Source of the DNA: Hemileia vastatrix
Taxonomy: Eukaryota > Basidiomycota > Pucciniomycetes > Pucciniales > Zaghouaniaceae
Reading direction: 5' to 3'
DNA length: 64,000 bases
Assembly: GCA_030280995.1 (NCBI GenBank)
Contig: JASXTE010000014.1
Location: 2,472,656-2,536,655 of the forward strand
Shown here: piece by piece, positions 23,490 to 36,577 of the stretch
Layout of the letters: each line of letters begins with the position of its first letter
Position numbering within the stretch: position 1 is the stretch's first letter
Made by a program: the position numbers and the translations under genes
The notes under the pieces: model-generated
Databases searched by the model: none
What the model was told of the DNA's origin: nothing
Seen by the model: only the letters and a program-made list of their open reading frames with translations

Positions 23490-25410
23490 TCCTGATTATT
23501 TTCTATTGAAATTAATTTTGAGACTGGCATATTGAATTTTAGCTATGACCAAGTACTGTAAGTGCCATGGTTTGTATTCAATATATTGGTTTTGAACTTA
23601 ATTTTGATAGGAATTAACAAGTATCATATGGGACCATGAATGGAACCCTGACAGAAACCACAAAATTTATGAGGCAATGAACCTCATAATTTTGATCGAA
23701 ATTAATGTAGACCCATGCATATTGAATACAAGCCATGTCACATGGACTACACAGACATAGATAAAATTCAACATGAATGGCTTAAAATCAATTTTGATAG
23801 AAATTAACCAAGGCATTAAAACATAATTTTTTTTATGGTGTACTTGATCAAACCAGTTAATCCAAATGCTTAGCTTACCTATACTAATTAGAATTTTATG
23901 CATAGTCCATGTCCATATTAATTTCGATTGAAATTAATGTTGACTAATACATAGTGAATACATGCTATGCCACTTACACTTGCCAGGCATAGCTACCATT
24001 AAATATGTCAGTATCAAAAGTTAATTTTGATTGAAATTAATGAGCATGATAATCAAGAATTTCTGGAGTCAACTGCTTATTTTTATGCATTGTGCCTTTT
24101 CAACATTAATTTCAATCAAAATTACTTTTGATACTGTCATATTGCATGTAGATATGCCTGGAAAGTGTAAGTGGCATAGTGTGTATTCATTATGTATTGG
24201 ACAACATTAATTTTGATTGAATTTAATATTGAAATTTGCATATTGAACCTAAGCCAGCAAACGACCCAAAATATTCTTCATAAAACTGCCCATAAATTTT
24301 GATCAAAATTAAGGCTGACCATATAAATATTGAATGGCAGTTATATCTGGTTTGAGTAAGTGGAGATAGCTTATATTCAATATGTATTGGTCAACATTAA
24401 TTTTGATCATGAACTTTTTCAGTCAGTTAGTTGTTTCAATGCATAATGGCATTCCAACATTAGTTTTGATAAAAATTGATGTTGAAATGATATAACGCTT
24501 TTTTGCATGACATGTAAAAGACAGCAAGTATTCTTAAGTATTGAAATTTACTATACATGTTGAGGGTAAATATAATATTTACATATCCAAATCAATTTCT
24601 ATAAATATTAATGTTGACCAATACATAATAAATAGTAAATATGCCTGGCTAGTGTAAGTGGCATAGCTTTTATTCAATCTGCATTTGGCAACATTAATTT
24701 CAATCAAAATTAAGGTTCATGATTATCATCAATTTATGCAGTCAGTTTCTTACTGTTATGCATGGTAACATGTCAACATTAATTTTAATTAAAATTGAAT
24801 TCGACATGTCACCAAGCATTTTTCTGTAAGATGAAAAGTAGGGCCCTCTATTCTTAAGTAAACACATTACAATGCATATTGAGCATGTATATATCATTTA
24901 CACATTAATATTAATTTCAATCAAAATTAATGTTGACAAATACACATTGAACACAAGCTTTACAACTTACACACACCAGATATAACTACCATTCAATATG
25001 TATATGGTCAACCCTAATTTTGATTGAAATTAATGAGCAGTTTTATGAAGAATTTTTTAGGTTGTTTGCTGGTTTGGATTCAATATGCAAATGTCATTAT
25101 TAAATTCATTTGAAATTAATGTTGACCAACACATAATGAATACACACTATGCCATTTACACTTTCCAGGAATAACCACCATTCAATATGCCAGTATCAAA
25201 AATTAATTTCGATTGAAATTAATGTTGGAAAGGCACCATGCATAAAAATATGCAGTTGACTCCAGAAATTCATGATTAACATGCTCATTGATTTTGATCA
25301 AAATTAATTTTGATACTGGCATATTTAATGGTAGCTATGCCTGGAAAGTGTAAGTTGCATATTGTGTATTCACTATGTATTGGTCAACATTAATTTTGAT
25401 CGAAGTTAAT
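23490..25410. repeat. Regularly spaced palindrome array, about 20 copies, ~100-bp period
   Basis: A roughly 22-bp near-palindrome with consensus ATTAATTTTGATYGAAATTAAT recurs near 23501, 23600, 23696, 23790, 23920, 24023, 24103, 24208, 24297, 24390, 24460, 24590, 24692, 24777, 24908, 25013, 25100, 25201, 25290 and 25388. Mean spacing is about 99 bp. The intervals are not unique: two interval types (one with TATGCC...TTACACT..CCAGGCAT, one with ATGCATAA..CAGTTGACTCC) recur in both orientations, so the array folds back on itself. It ends about 200 bp from the transposon accessory gene (25626) and may be its subterminal repeat region. Confidence 0.8.
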
Positions 25411-25625
25411 ATGGATACATAAATGTGACATAAAGAGGTATGGACCATCAATTTGTTGAAAATACATTTTTATATCTCATAAATTATTTGTTTTTCTTAA
25501 ATAAAATGTTACTCTCTCTCAATATCACCTTATAAAATTTACCAAGCTGCTTTGAAAAATAACAGAATACATAAAATTCAATATAAGATAGCTATATTAC
25601 ACAGATGATCACTGTTATACCCAAG

Positions 25626-27287
25626 TTATGATGATGTTGATGGTGTATTAATTGATTCCCAAATCTTTACCAGATCAATATCAGCTCCAACCCGAAGTGA
25701 CTCACATTCATTCACAGATAATCCTGCCAAAAATGTTGCTGAATAGCAATTCCTGGGGAGGTATTTGGGAACATTGAATATACCATCTTGTGCAACTGTC
25801 CTTTCTGATGACCGTGAATATGTTTTTGATGCCAATTTTCTTTGAGCTGGTGTATGGGCTAAGTCCTTTTTCATCTTATCTATTTTTTTAAACAAATCAT
25901 TGAGTTCAGGATTTCACAATCCAGGTATAGCTCGGATGGGTGTAGTTGGGGCTGGTGGTGGGCCTTCCTCGATATCAGAGATGCACCTAGTATCATGAAA
26001 AAGCACAACAAAACCTGGCACATCACTGCAGAGATCTCTTGCTAACTTGTAGCGTGCACTAGCAATCTGAATTCCAACTAAATAAGCTTCATCATAAAAA
26101 AAAGCAAAGTGAAATAAAAAACTTACCTTGGTCCGATAACGTTTTACTTGTGCCCTTGCCCTCTTTTCCATCTTTTCTCTTTCCACCCTTTCCTCTTCTT
26201 TCCCAAACAACCTTATAATCTCTTTCCCCTTATTAACTACCCATTTCTCAATAACAAATTGAGTGAACTGGAGCTTTGACTGATCAATTGTATTCAACGT
26301 GGTGAGCCACCTGGTACAGTGGTTGCATACTATGCTTCGCATGACTTTATCCCAAGTTGATTCTGAAAAATAACAGCAAGTACAGTCAAAGGAAAATTTC
26401 CAAAAACCTTTTTCTTGCAATTCACGCTCTAAGTTTCTTTTGACAGAAAGTGGGATAGGTGCTCCTCCTTTTAGTCCTTGAAGCTCAGGTGCTAGAAAAA
26501 ATTTGGGTAGTCAAATTTTGGATCGCAAGAAGGCTATAGAATTGGTTATCAAAAATTTTCAATCAGCTGCAGAATTGGCACGGTTAGAAGATTGGACTTG
26601 GGTTAGGACAGTTTGAATTGGCTCCAAGCTTTCCAATCTTCAATCTCCAAAGGTATTGGGCTTGCAGGATATTTTGCTATTTGTGTTGGTACCCCAAGAC
26701 AATACTTCAGAAAGTGGTAAATATTTCTATTTAGACTGTCTGAGCTCCTGGGAACACCATTCCTTCTAACTAAGCCTCTTACAGCTCTTAACCCCTGTTC
26801 TCCTTCATGAGACTCTTCTGAATTGAGTCTGTGGTAATCACTGATACCCATAATGATTGAGGGATTCACTAACAATTCAAATAAGTTAATTAAATTGGTT
26901 ATTTTTAAATAAAAGAATACACTAAAAATTTGACTTACCAGCTCCACTTGTGCTTTATCCTTGGTTAGGCTGAGAAGATGATGATTGGTCTCCAAAAACT
27001 TCCCTTAATACTTCACTAGCCCAATCTCTTCCTAGCTGATCGGCATGCTGATCAGCACTTTCAGGAGCAGAAGGATGATTGGGATTAAAATTTCTCGGTT
27101 CTGCATGAGACTCTTGGCCTGGATTGGGATTAGGTGGTGGGTTAGGATTAAGTGTTACAGATTGAGATGCATCTGGAGGTGGATCAGCAGCAGGTGGTGG
27201 TGGAGTATTTCCAGTATTAGTATGTTGAGGTGGAAAAAAATTGGAATCAGTTGGGTCAACAGACATCCCTTCAAAATTATCATCCAT
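25626..27287 (-). pseudogene. Second (accessory) ORF of the Plavaka-like transposon
   Basis: Starts MDDNFEGMSVD at 27287 with a long Pro/Asn-rich acidic region to 26958. It continues through an exon at about 26880-26603 ('RAVRGLVRRNGVPRSSDSL', '..FLKYCLGVPTQIAKYP'), a broken stretch 26602-26430, a Cys-containing segment 26420-26125 ('CTCCYFSESTWDKV', 'VCNHCTRW', basic helix), a GTAAGT donor near 26125, and a last exon to 25626. Stops at 26603, 26550 and 25914 and a frame change near 26960 break it. No known domain. Same-strand position downstream of the transposase suggests a DNA-binding helper, which is inference. Confidence 0.5.
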
Positions 27288-27721
27288 AATGAACTGTAAT
27301 GAAATGAAATAAAATAAAAATAATCAGTCTTTAAAATTTATACCTATCAAAGTAAAATTAAAAATATATACTATGTTTATAGTCTTGTTAACGTGTATGT
27401 TCTTTTGGGGAAAAATAAAGTGAATAATATATAGCTATCAGCTAAAGTTGGAAGGTCAAACTATTTATAGTAAATGAATGAGCATGAATATTATTCATTA
27501 AGTAACAATTTTATTGTATTTCTCATTATCATGATTTTCTTACATTCATTCTTACAATTAAGATAAAAATGACTCATTGAAAGCATGGGTTCTCTCGCAT
27601 TAAAAGCAACCAATGTAATTTTTCACTGATTTAAGATAAGGTAAGTTGGATGCATTGAATTTTTAATAGAGCATTGAAATATTTCTTTTACCATTTACAA
27701 ACATTACCAATCCTACAAACA

Positions 27722-30700
27722 TCACCAATCCCAAATTAACACAAAGATGTTAGTCAACAGAAAACAAATTTGATTAATTTTTTCACTCACTACTGTCTGC
27801 AGTTTAATGGCAGTGGAAACCTTGTCTTTGATTCCAAACATTCCTTTTTTGTGCTCAACAGTAGCTACATGTCCAATTATTGCATCTTTCTTAATCACAA
27901 TTTGAGTTGCTTTGGCTACTCTTACTAACCAACAATGCACTTGTGGGAAAATCTCATAGGGATCCTTTGATTTTTTTTCTGGACGGAGCTCCTTGAAAGG
28001 ACTTACTATTAAATAGATTCGATCATTCTCTTCCTTTGACCTGAAAAGATCATCGATTAGCCCAAACAGGCTATCTTTTCCATAGTAGAATTCAATTGTT
28101 GAATTAGAAATGTGTCAATGGTAACTAGTAAACCTCTTTCCATGTATCAATATGCTTTCTACGTTTTCAACTACCTGATCCCTACTTTTCTCCAAGGGTG
28201 TCAAATCCTGTCTTGAAGTTTCTTTTCCCATTTGTGCCCTTACCCATTTAGTAAATAATGCCATACAAAGATGGATCCATTTGTTTTGTTTATCAAGATC
28301 AATATGGATTTTTTTAGTCTCAAATTGATCATTATCTTCAGCTTCACCAAGATCTAATACCCTAGACTTCCAATACCAATGTTTGAGCATTGTTAGCAGT
28401 ATCTCTCCTGTTGTCAATATTAATAAATTAGCACAACTGAGTTTTTACATTATTGCTTACAAACATTAAATACGTGGATGGTGATTGTTTGGAATTTCAG
28501 ATAATATATGATTCACCCACTCTCCAGACCAAGTAGCTGTACCTGATGGTGGACCAAGACGCTTTATCATTTCAGGATAATGTTGAGTGATATGCATATT
28601 TGGCTTTGCGTTAATATTCTTCCAACCCTCTTCCAGGCACTCACAATACTCTAACAGAAATTTATCTAGATCATTAAGCTCATTAGTCTATATATTTTTT
28701 AATGTCAAAAAATTGGTGATCGAGCATAATGTTACAAGTGACTTGAAAGATAATATTCTCTTGGTTTTTCAGCTGATGAAGCTGAAGATTCAGATTCTTT
28801 ACATTTTTCAAACCAAAGGGGTATAAGGGACAAAGGGAAGTAGAGAGTATACAGCATGTGCCATTCTGCTGCCTTGAGGGATCCTACCTTTTTAGATCCT
28901 ACTGATTTTGGAACTTGTGTTAGCCAGGAAGGCCTTCTTACTTGATCAATCATCTTCCATACAACCTGTAGCTCTGCTGCTGTGATTTGTGGATTACTAC
29001 TACCTTCATTTTCTTTCTTCTTACCTTTCCTTTTATTTTATTCATCTCTAGCTGTCTCATTTGATGAGTGAAATCATTCACTCTGTGATATGCTAATGCT
29101 CCGTTGACTTAAGTTATACAATGAATTCCTACTTCCACTGCTGTGAGACTGTAATGAGGCCAAATCGCTATATGGTGGAATAAATTTAGAGCTGGATGAC
29201 CTACTCTGGCTTCTTGATTAATTTGTTCCCAATCCTTCACTATCTAGTCCATGACGACTTGATGACTGTCTTGAACTTTTAAGTCTTTTCCGCTTATGCT
29301 GTCTTGTGTGTCCTGTATCATTATCATCATTATTTGTGGTGCTTAAGCTACTTCTACGTTTTTTAGAATGTTTGTGCAGTGAAGTATCAGAAAAGAAATT
29401 GTCATCTTCTTCTCTTACATGACAATTTTTATCCTTTTCCAGCTTTCTTTCTAGATCTTTTGCTGCATTTTGAATTTGAAAATAGCTTAGACTGTGATCT
29501 TTTAGGTTGCCAAGCATATGTGAATGCATAACATCGATTGAGCAATATTCATTTGGACGCCAATATTCAAGGTTATTCAGCTCACTCCATTGTACCCCAT
29601 GATTCTGAACAATTGATACATGCTCCCAATGTGACTTAGAATTTTTCCACTTTGTTTCCCAGCACATATGATCCTCATGATTCCGTAATGAAAAATTTCC
29701 CACATTCTTTTCACTAATTTCATCTTTAGAGATATTACAGAAAGAGCAGAACATTCTTGCAGAGTGACTCAAAAAGCCAGCCGATTTTTGTATTGCATGA
29801 ATGTCACCTATCAAAGAGAACAATGCAACTCCTAATTTCCGGCCTCGTGGATAAAGATGTGTCTTTTCAATTAATATACCATCCCATAGAGTTTTTAGAT
29901 CATTAACCTGAGGTTTTAGAAGGTGATTAAGCTGTTCACTTGTGGGTTCTGTTGGTCCAGGTATAAAAGCATACAAAAAAAGATGTTCCATATTGTATCT
30001 ATCTTCTTGAGGTAGGTTCATACACACCATCATAATATTACCTAAAGACTTCTGATGACCTCCAATCCTATTACCACCAGGCCTAAACCAGTCAACATAT
30101 AAAGTAAACATTAAGTTGCCTGAATTTATTGTATATTCATCATCATTTCCACCCAGAGATGGAGTGGTAATGGGAAAGTTTTTCCAAATTGAACCATCAC
30201 AAACATCCTTCATCAAATCACACTCTACATTGTCTGCCACAGGGGTTTTCTTCTCAATCAGAAGCTCAAATTTGAACAGTTTGATTTTTTCCTTAAGCCA
30301 GTCAATAAACAAATGGTGATTAAATGTTTTAAGAGATAAGTATTTTACATGTTCTTGATGTTCCTTCATCAAATACAGCTTTTCATCACATTTAACTACA
30401 ATTTGTCCTGCTCCAAACATTTTTAAATAGCGCTTTGATGATGAAAAAAACGGTTGATTGCAACATAGTATAGATGGTTGAGATTCAGAGTTATACTCAT
30501 AAAGAGAAAAGCATTTAGGACAGCATGTTTTAGTGAAAAATTATTGATTGAACTTTAATCAACTAAAAACCGTATCTATTGAGCGTGGGATCAGGCGGAC
30601 AATTCTATCAGAATCAAGTCTTCCACCAGCACCTAGAAGTTTGAGCTTCTTAATTTCTTCATCCAAAAATTGAGTACAACCTTCTTTGCTCAAATGATGA

Positions 30701-31162
30701 ATCAAAGAAAGCTTTGCTGCCTACCACATAATTATTTGGCTATACCGTTCCCCAAGATTTGAGTTTCTAGAGACTGTTGAAGATACTTCTGCCCCCATTA
30801 GTGATGGCCCCTATATGATAAATCATTGAAACATCATAAAGACTTTTATTCTCCCTTTGAACTATAGATATACAGCTTACTGTTTCTGTGGAGCTGAAAC
30901 TTCCAATTTTAAGTGGGTTGTTGGAAGAAATAACCATCTGGGCCTTCCTATTTTTTTCCTCTTGATGTTTTGCATAAGAATTAGAGCTTTTGAAAGCCAT
31001 ACCAACTTCAAAGGACCCAGAAGAAGTTTGATACTTTCTATTGACACATCCAAGCTCATGAAATTGACATACATGAAAAAATGGAGGCATTGTAATTGTG
31101 ATAAATGTAGGAATAAGTTTGCTGTTTGAAGTTACCGATTGAAGGTATTCCTTTTTTTGCAA
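27722..31162 (-). pseudogene. Plavaka-type (tnp2-like, CMC superfamily) transposase, broken
   Basis: N-terminal Cys/His start (MPPFFHVCQFHELGC, near 31088), a Cys-rich segment 'CCPKCFSLYEY' (about 30510), then a 400-residue open stretch 30420-29218 with family hallmarks 'LYVDWFRPGGNRIGG', 'MVCMNLPQEDRYNMEHLFLY' and 'IPGPTEPTSEQLNHLLKP', 'GDIHAIQKSAGFLSHSA', 'CSFCNISKDEI' and 'SIDVMHSHMLGNLKDH' (the conserved Asp motif). Downstream pieces 'RRPSWLTQVPKSVGS' (28930-28780), 'PNMHITQHYPEMIKRLGPP' (28620-28540) and 28417-27722 continue the family order. Stops at about 30570, 30550, 29218, 29085, 29040 and 28687 break the chain; several look like CAA-to-TAA or TGG-to-TGA. Confidence 0.85.
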
Positions 31163-32246
31163 GGCACTAGCTAATATAAGCTATATTTCTTTATCAAAAG
31201 AATATGATGGAATATGTGTTGAAATTATTTAAGTTTAAATGTTTACTTTTTAATCAGATAAATTATATATTAATTAAAAGCTATGCAGTCTACTTTATTT
31301 GTATTCTGTATACTCTCTGCATTTGTACAACAATGCATGCATGTTTATCAGAATATTTTCTATCATAGAAAAAATTATATTTTACACACAAGCATCTTAG
31401 TTATTTTTCAATAAAATTCCTTCTGAGTTATATCTAACTACCCTATAATTATTTGATTTTAGTAAAATTTTTTAGTTATGGACTATAAGAAAAGTAATCC
31501 ATATTTTTAACATAATTATTTAAAAAATTACCCCAAAAATCAAAGTTAAACCCAAAAATAAGGTTAATATTTTGTAAAAAACAATCACAAAAATATTTTC
31601 TTCACTTTGAAAATTGGTCTGTACTAGGTAGAATTTTCCATAAAGAAATAATCAAAAATACTCAAATAATAGATGCTACAAAAGTGTAAACCTTAAAGCA
31701 TTACAAAGAATCTGAAACCTTGTATGAATTTTCATACATAAATGTGATGAAGTGAAACTCTAGTATATTTATTCAGGTTGAAAATAATTACTCAATGGAA
31801 TATGTATTAATATCATATTGGATCACAAATAATTTTTTGGTAATCAAAAAAATAACATAGCCTCACATTTATCAAATTATTTTTGTGGCAAACTTTTTTG
31901 AAAAGAAAAAAAAATCCTTTTCTCAAATGATTCCACTTTTATCACATAATCATTCTCTTCCTTTTGTACCATTACTTTTGAGTTCAAATTCCATATAATA
32001 ATATAATTTATGCATATTATAATGCCATAAAGTTAAAATATTTCTTATTCTTAATTTTTGTGATACTTCTCCTTAAATCAACTTTGATCATAAAGTTTTG
32101 AAGCTCCACAATTTATCCTTCCTCTTTGTTTAATTTTATTGAACACTCTCTTAATCTAATTGCTTATGAACCCTAGTAGCTCTTACTTTCCTCATGGAAA
32201 CCTGCCCAAAAACACATGAACACTTAATAGAATTTTTAATGAGACT
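31163..32246. other. AT-rich intergenic DNA, no gene seen
   Basis: No coding or repeat signal recognised. The right end of the Plavaka-like transposon should lie here or further right. Confidence 0.4.
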
Positions 32247-33283
32247 TTGCCTCCATTCAATTCTCACTTTTGTAGATCTATACACAATTTTTGTCGTTCA
32301 CTTTTAGATATTTCACCAGAATCAAATGGATGGAAACCAAACCCTACTGAAGAGCAATTAGACAGATTTTCATCATTTGACATGAATTCTTGCAACATCG
32401 CCTTTGAACTACCTCATCCAGAATCAAATTCAGCTGTTTTGGAAAAGTTTCCACCAATTTTCTGTGAATCTTTTATTGACCACCTTTGCATGTGCGGTTT
32501 CCCAGGGTCAACTTTCGCTTGGAACCTAGATTGTTTTGACAAATGGAACCAGGTCTTGGAAAATATTCTCATTAAACAATGGGACAATGCCTTAAAAACC
32601 AATAATTTTATTGCATATCCAATTGACTCAATTCAAATTAGCTTCTCAAATCAAATGGGAGTTCTTCACTGTTTGTTTTTAGGTCATTCTGATAAATTAA
32701 GACTTGGGAAGGATTCTGATAGTTCTCAAAAATAATCAAAGCAAGAAAGCATAAATATAGAATAAAAAAAAGTATGAAAATACCCTTTTTTCAACCATTT
32801 TTATTTATGACCTTTATTTCAAATAACAAAGATTCTTAGAATTCAGTTAACTGAACTAAAATTCTTAAAAAACTTCCACATTGCAAAACTTATCACAACC
32901 TTTTCACAAACATCAAGTGTTGTTCAGACACCTAAATTGATAATGATGGATCTTTAAGATGTATCTTAATGCAATAGAGGTCTAAAGATTTTTCTAAAGT
33001 TGCACAATATCTTGACCAACAACACTTTGATATTAGAGATACTTTGACCTACTCTGAAAGTGTGCTAAAGGACTTGGCCTTGTACAAAAGAATCAGTTTG
33101 GTTTCAACATTATCACCTAACCTTAATCCTTCTCATGTCCCCCAGGGTTTGTTGAATGACTGTTATTCTCCCTTATATCTTGCATCTCTAAATCCTCAAG
33201 AACTCAGACTTTTAAATCCTCAAAATCCCATAAATTTACCTGCTCTCCTTGAAATTCTTGCTTCCTCTAATGTGAGTGATTGA
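32247..33283 (+). CDS. Unknown two-part gene or gene remnant
   Basis: The first part, 32247-32735, encodes 162 residues with balanced composition and several Cys/Trp ('CESFIDHLCMCGFPGSTFAW', 'LDCFDKWNQVLE'). A second open stretch on the same strand, about 32975-33283, reads '..VAQYLDQQHFDIRDT..' to '..LPALLEILASSNVSD' with a Leu-rich, Pro/Asn-rich tail. About 240 bp of AT-rich DNA lies between, possibly an intron, but no clean junction was found. Codon content looks protein-like in both. No family recognised; could be a lineage-specific gene or an unrecognised mobile element remnant. Confidence 0.4.
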
Positions 33284-33469
33284 CAAACTCCCTTAATAGT
33301 AGGTTTGCACACTCATACTCCTCATTTCCACTCTCTGGGACACTTAGCCTTGAAAACAAAAACATAATTTTAACAATTACTATTATCATTCAAATTTATA
33401 AAATTTTAATTTGGCTTACAATTTTAGCTCCATTTTTTCCCTTTGAATCTTATACATGCTGAACTCTAT

Positions 33470-35748
33470 ACTTCAATGCACAAAATAATTCAAAATATTT
33501 ACTTCATTTTGCTGCCCCATTCTATACAGCCAATCAATAGCCTGCTGCTCAACTTCTGGATTGAAATTTGGCTCCTATTTCAACATTGAAAATATAAAAA
33601 ATTTAATATTTTTTTCTTAATATGAAATATAAGACATTGAGCTCACCATTATATATACATTTTGAGCACACTTGAGATCTATACCCACTCCTGCAGCCTG
33701 AATTGCTCCAACCAAAACTTGGCAATTTTTATTAAAATGGAATTCATGCATATTTTTGTCTCGCTTTGTCTTGCTGAGTTCACCCATAAGCTGGGTATAC
33801 CTAATATTTTGGTCATCTAGAGCCATTTTCATTCTATTTTGAAATATTATAAAATTGTTTTTAATAAGCCAACACAATTTTGTAAAACAATTCATTATAG
33901 AATCACTAACATCTGCAAAAAGTCTGCAAAGTTAGAGAATATAACAGCTTTTGGAAAATTTATGCCCCTTTCACCAGACAAAAAGTTTTTCAAGTGGCCT
34001 ATAAGATGACAAATCTTTGTGGAATGCTTCCAGGTGAAATCAAAAGTTGGAGTTTCATCCAGATTTTTGTAGATTGGAGGGTTGCAGAATTTTCTTAAAA
34101 TCATCAGCTCTCTAAGAAACTCAGATGAGTCCCAAGGGAGGTCAGTGCTTCTGAAGGGCCCATATTGCTCAGTGAATCCTTCTTGAAGCACATCAAGTTT
34201 AGACCTCCATGGATCTGCTAATTGAACCAATATCCCCCTTTGAATCTTTTTTGGAAGAGAGAAAATTGCATCTTTTGTTCTATGTAGGCTTATGACTTTC
34301 ATTAAGTGATTGATTGATTTAATAGAATTAGCCTTTCCTTTTTGCAAACCTGGAAAAAGGAAATTCTTCAATAACCAGTCTTCTTGCCACTTTTTGATTC
34401 TAAGAAAAAATATGAGACTTTGAAGGTCAGTGGACCTGTTCTGAAGTGGAGTTCCAGTTAAGCATAGTTGGTGTTGGGATTCCAAGTCAAATATTGTTTG
34501 AGCCCTCTGCAAGTAAGGATTTTTAATGTAACTAAAAGAATATTTATATAAATTAATTATAAAAATTAAGTTTTAAGTTTTAGATATAGAAATGGGCACT
34601 AACTGAGCTTCATCTAAAACAACTCTATACCAAAAGAGCTTTTGAGTCACCAGTATCTTTTTTTGGCTTTGATTTTTTGACATTTTTGGGCTAACTGTTT
34701 CATAGGTCGTTAAAACAATAGCAGTGTCCTGTAGCTCATTGAAGTTAGTATTTTGACAATCCTTTCCATAAAGAACCTTGAAAGGAAGCACATTATATTC
34801 AAAGTGCACACTTATTTTATTGATCCAATTCAATATTGTTTCCAGTGGGCATATAATCAGTGTGGCTGAACTCCAATTAATACCTTCTTGATTTTCCAAT
34901 ACCTGGAATTGTCTTGCTTCACTTTGAGTTGCACTTATAAGAGAAAGAGTTGACAGCATCTTTCCCAAACCCATATCATCAGCAAGTATTGACCCATTTC
35001 CTTCAGGGGTTAATTGATTGTTAGGAAACTGATCTTTATAGTCATCAAATCCAGTTCTAAGCCAATGGTTGTCCTGGTGCCTCCACATGATATCCAACTT
35101 TTCCTTTAACATTTTTTCATTGTCAATCATAAAATTTATTGCTTGAAGTTGATGTGTTTGAGAGCTGTTTTGATTCCTTGGATAAGTTGATCAGCTTTTA
35201 GAATCTTGAATACTCTGAGATATTTAGAAAGAGCCTTCAAAAATTACATGCGGGATATTAAAAAAGATAGTGGAGTCGTAGTTCAGGACTGGACATAAAT
35301 TGATTTGAGCAGAAGAAAATGCTTCTTTAGCAAGACTGATTAGTGTACTTGAAGAAAAGAGGCATCCCCAAAGTTGATACTGATTACCAAAAACTGGAAC
35401 CAAGTAAGCATGAAAGTAGAATGGCTTCATAGGATTCAAGGCACTTCTTCGGTTTAAATGATGAGATCCAGACCCAATGTCACCCAATAGTGGTCGAATG
35501 TTCTGACTCTGCATTTGAGAAAGATTACCAACAAGGGTTAGTTTTCTTTCTTCAAATAGTCCAAAAATATGAACATTCAAATGGCCTCGCTGTAAAATCG
35601 TGGGGGTTGGTGAGTTTTGAAATCTTGAAATTACATTCATATAAATTTGATTGATTGTTATTGAGAACTGTCCAACACATCTGAGACTTGACATATTAAG
35701 TAAGAATAGTATTTGAAAATAGTGGTTGTTAAAAGATGAATTGAACAA
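33470..35748 (-). CDS. SNF2-family (RAD5/RAD16-like) helicase, probably partial or damaged
   Basis: Reading from 35748: an N-terminal region without recognised domain, then the SNF2 ATPase with HQ motif region (about 35145), motif I 'ADDMGLGKM' (about 34975), 'TLIICPLETILNW' (Ia), motif II, 'CLTGTPLQNR' (III), then the C-lobe 'KAVIFSNF' (IV), 'VGAIQAAGVGIDLKCAQNVY' (V) and 'QQAIDWLYRMGQQ' (VI, about 33510). An intron 34532-34603 (GTTAGT...TTTTAG) joins 'LDEA' to 'HYIKNP', restoring DEAH. Another intron lies near 33600-33650. Motif I has Met where Thr/Ser is normal, and motif VI has Trp for the usual first Arg. ATP-dependent DNA translocase in the family; no RING finger seen between the lobes. 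The join near 35130-35224 is unresolved. Confidence 0.75.
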
Positions 35749-36537
35749 AAAATGAATAATCAGTTTTGAATAAAACGAGAAAATAACTTTTTAGCATACG
35801 CTACGCTAAGATCATAATTCTTTCACATGTATTATTATTATCTTTTTAAAAAATATTGGAAGTAAATGAATAATAACTGAAATAAATAATATGGCTTAAA
35901 AATAAATCTTGAGCCTATAGAGTAAATTTGGGTTTGTGGAAGAAGAAAAATTTTCTTAATAAAAATGTGCTTTATTGTTAAATTATAATCACACAATAGA
36001 ATAATTTCACTCTTATTACACTTATTTATGTTTCTGTCTAATAGTAAAATGCTTTAGATGGCAGTTCAAAATTCAAATTGAAACTACTACCTAGAACGAT
36101 GTCTTGATACTAACATACTTTTTTTAAGTCTTTGGAAAGACACTTATGGTGATCTCAATAATATTATAATTGATTTGAATTGTATGTTTTATCAAATATC
36201 TATGTGGTCTAATGTAATAATTGAAATAATACAGTTTAACCTTCTGTTACCAACTTGGCAAGAAAATATCTGTAGATTTTTTTAGACCGAATATCAAATT
36301 TTGCATTCCACAAGATGGGAAAGTGAATATTATGATATGTTAAGTGATATGTTCAAGCTTTGCTCAATCTGTGCTCAGCTGATAATCAAAGTAATCACCA
36401 AGCTCCAAGAGACCTGTGATTGAGTTGGGTTAAATCTAGGTCTAACTGATTACCAAATCTTTTTCCAATTGATTTAAATTTTGTTTCACAATGAATTTCC
36501 AACAGCTTTCCAACCACTTCCCAACATTTTTAAATGA
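35749..36537. other. AT-rich intergenic DNA, no gene seen
   Basis: No supported gene. Any body of the MITE ending at 36577 would lie here, but its left terminus was not found. Confidence 0.4.
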
Positions 36538-36577
36538 GGGGTATTGCTAGCAATACCCCCCCAAATTTTCTGTGGTA
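36538..36577. mobile_element. Terminus of a MITE related to the CACTA-like copies
   Basis: GGGTATTGCTAGCAATACCCCCCC followed by AAATTTTCTGTGGTA mirrors the right end of the MITEs at 15447-15696 and 47412-47650 (palindrome centred on GCTAGC, C-run, then TGTGGT). It abuts LTR sequence (36578 on), so it appears inserted into the solo LTR. The left end was not located. Confidence 0.45.

Larger units (their letters stand above)
25626..31162 (-). mobile_element. Plavaka/CMC-type DNA transposon body
   Basis: Minus-strand transposase (27722-31162) followed by a second spliced ORF (25626-27287) in the same orientation. The protein order is typical of tnp2-like (CMC, Plavaka) elements of basidiomycetes. 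Terminal inverted repeats were not identified by eye. The 23.5-25.4 kb palindrome array is a candidate left subterminal region. Several in-frame stops show this copy is inactive. Confidence 0.75.

Noticed and set aside
23667..23903. 78-codon minus-strand ORF
   Set aside because: Falls in the palindrome array and is made of repeat units.
23490..25410. CRISPR-like reading of the regularly spaced palindromes
   Set aside because: Intervals are not unique spacers but two recurrent types in both orientations, there are no cas genes, and the DNA is eukaryotic.
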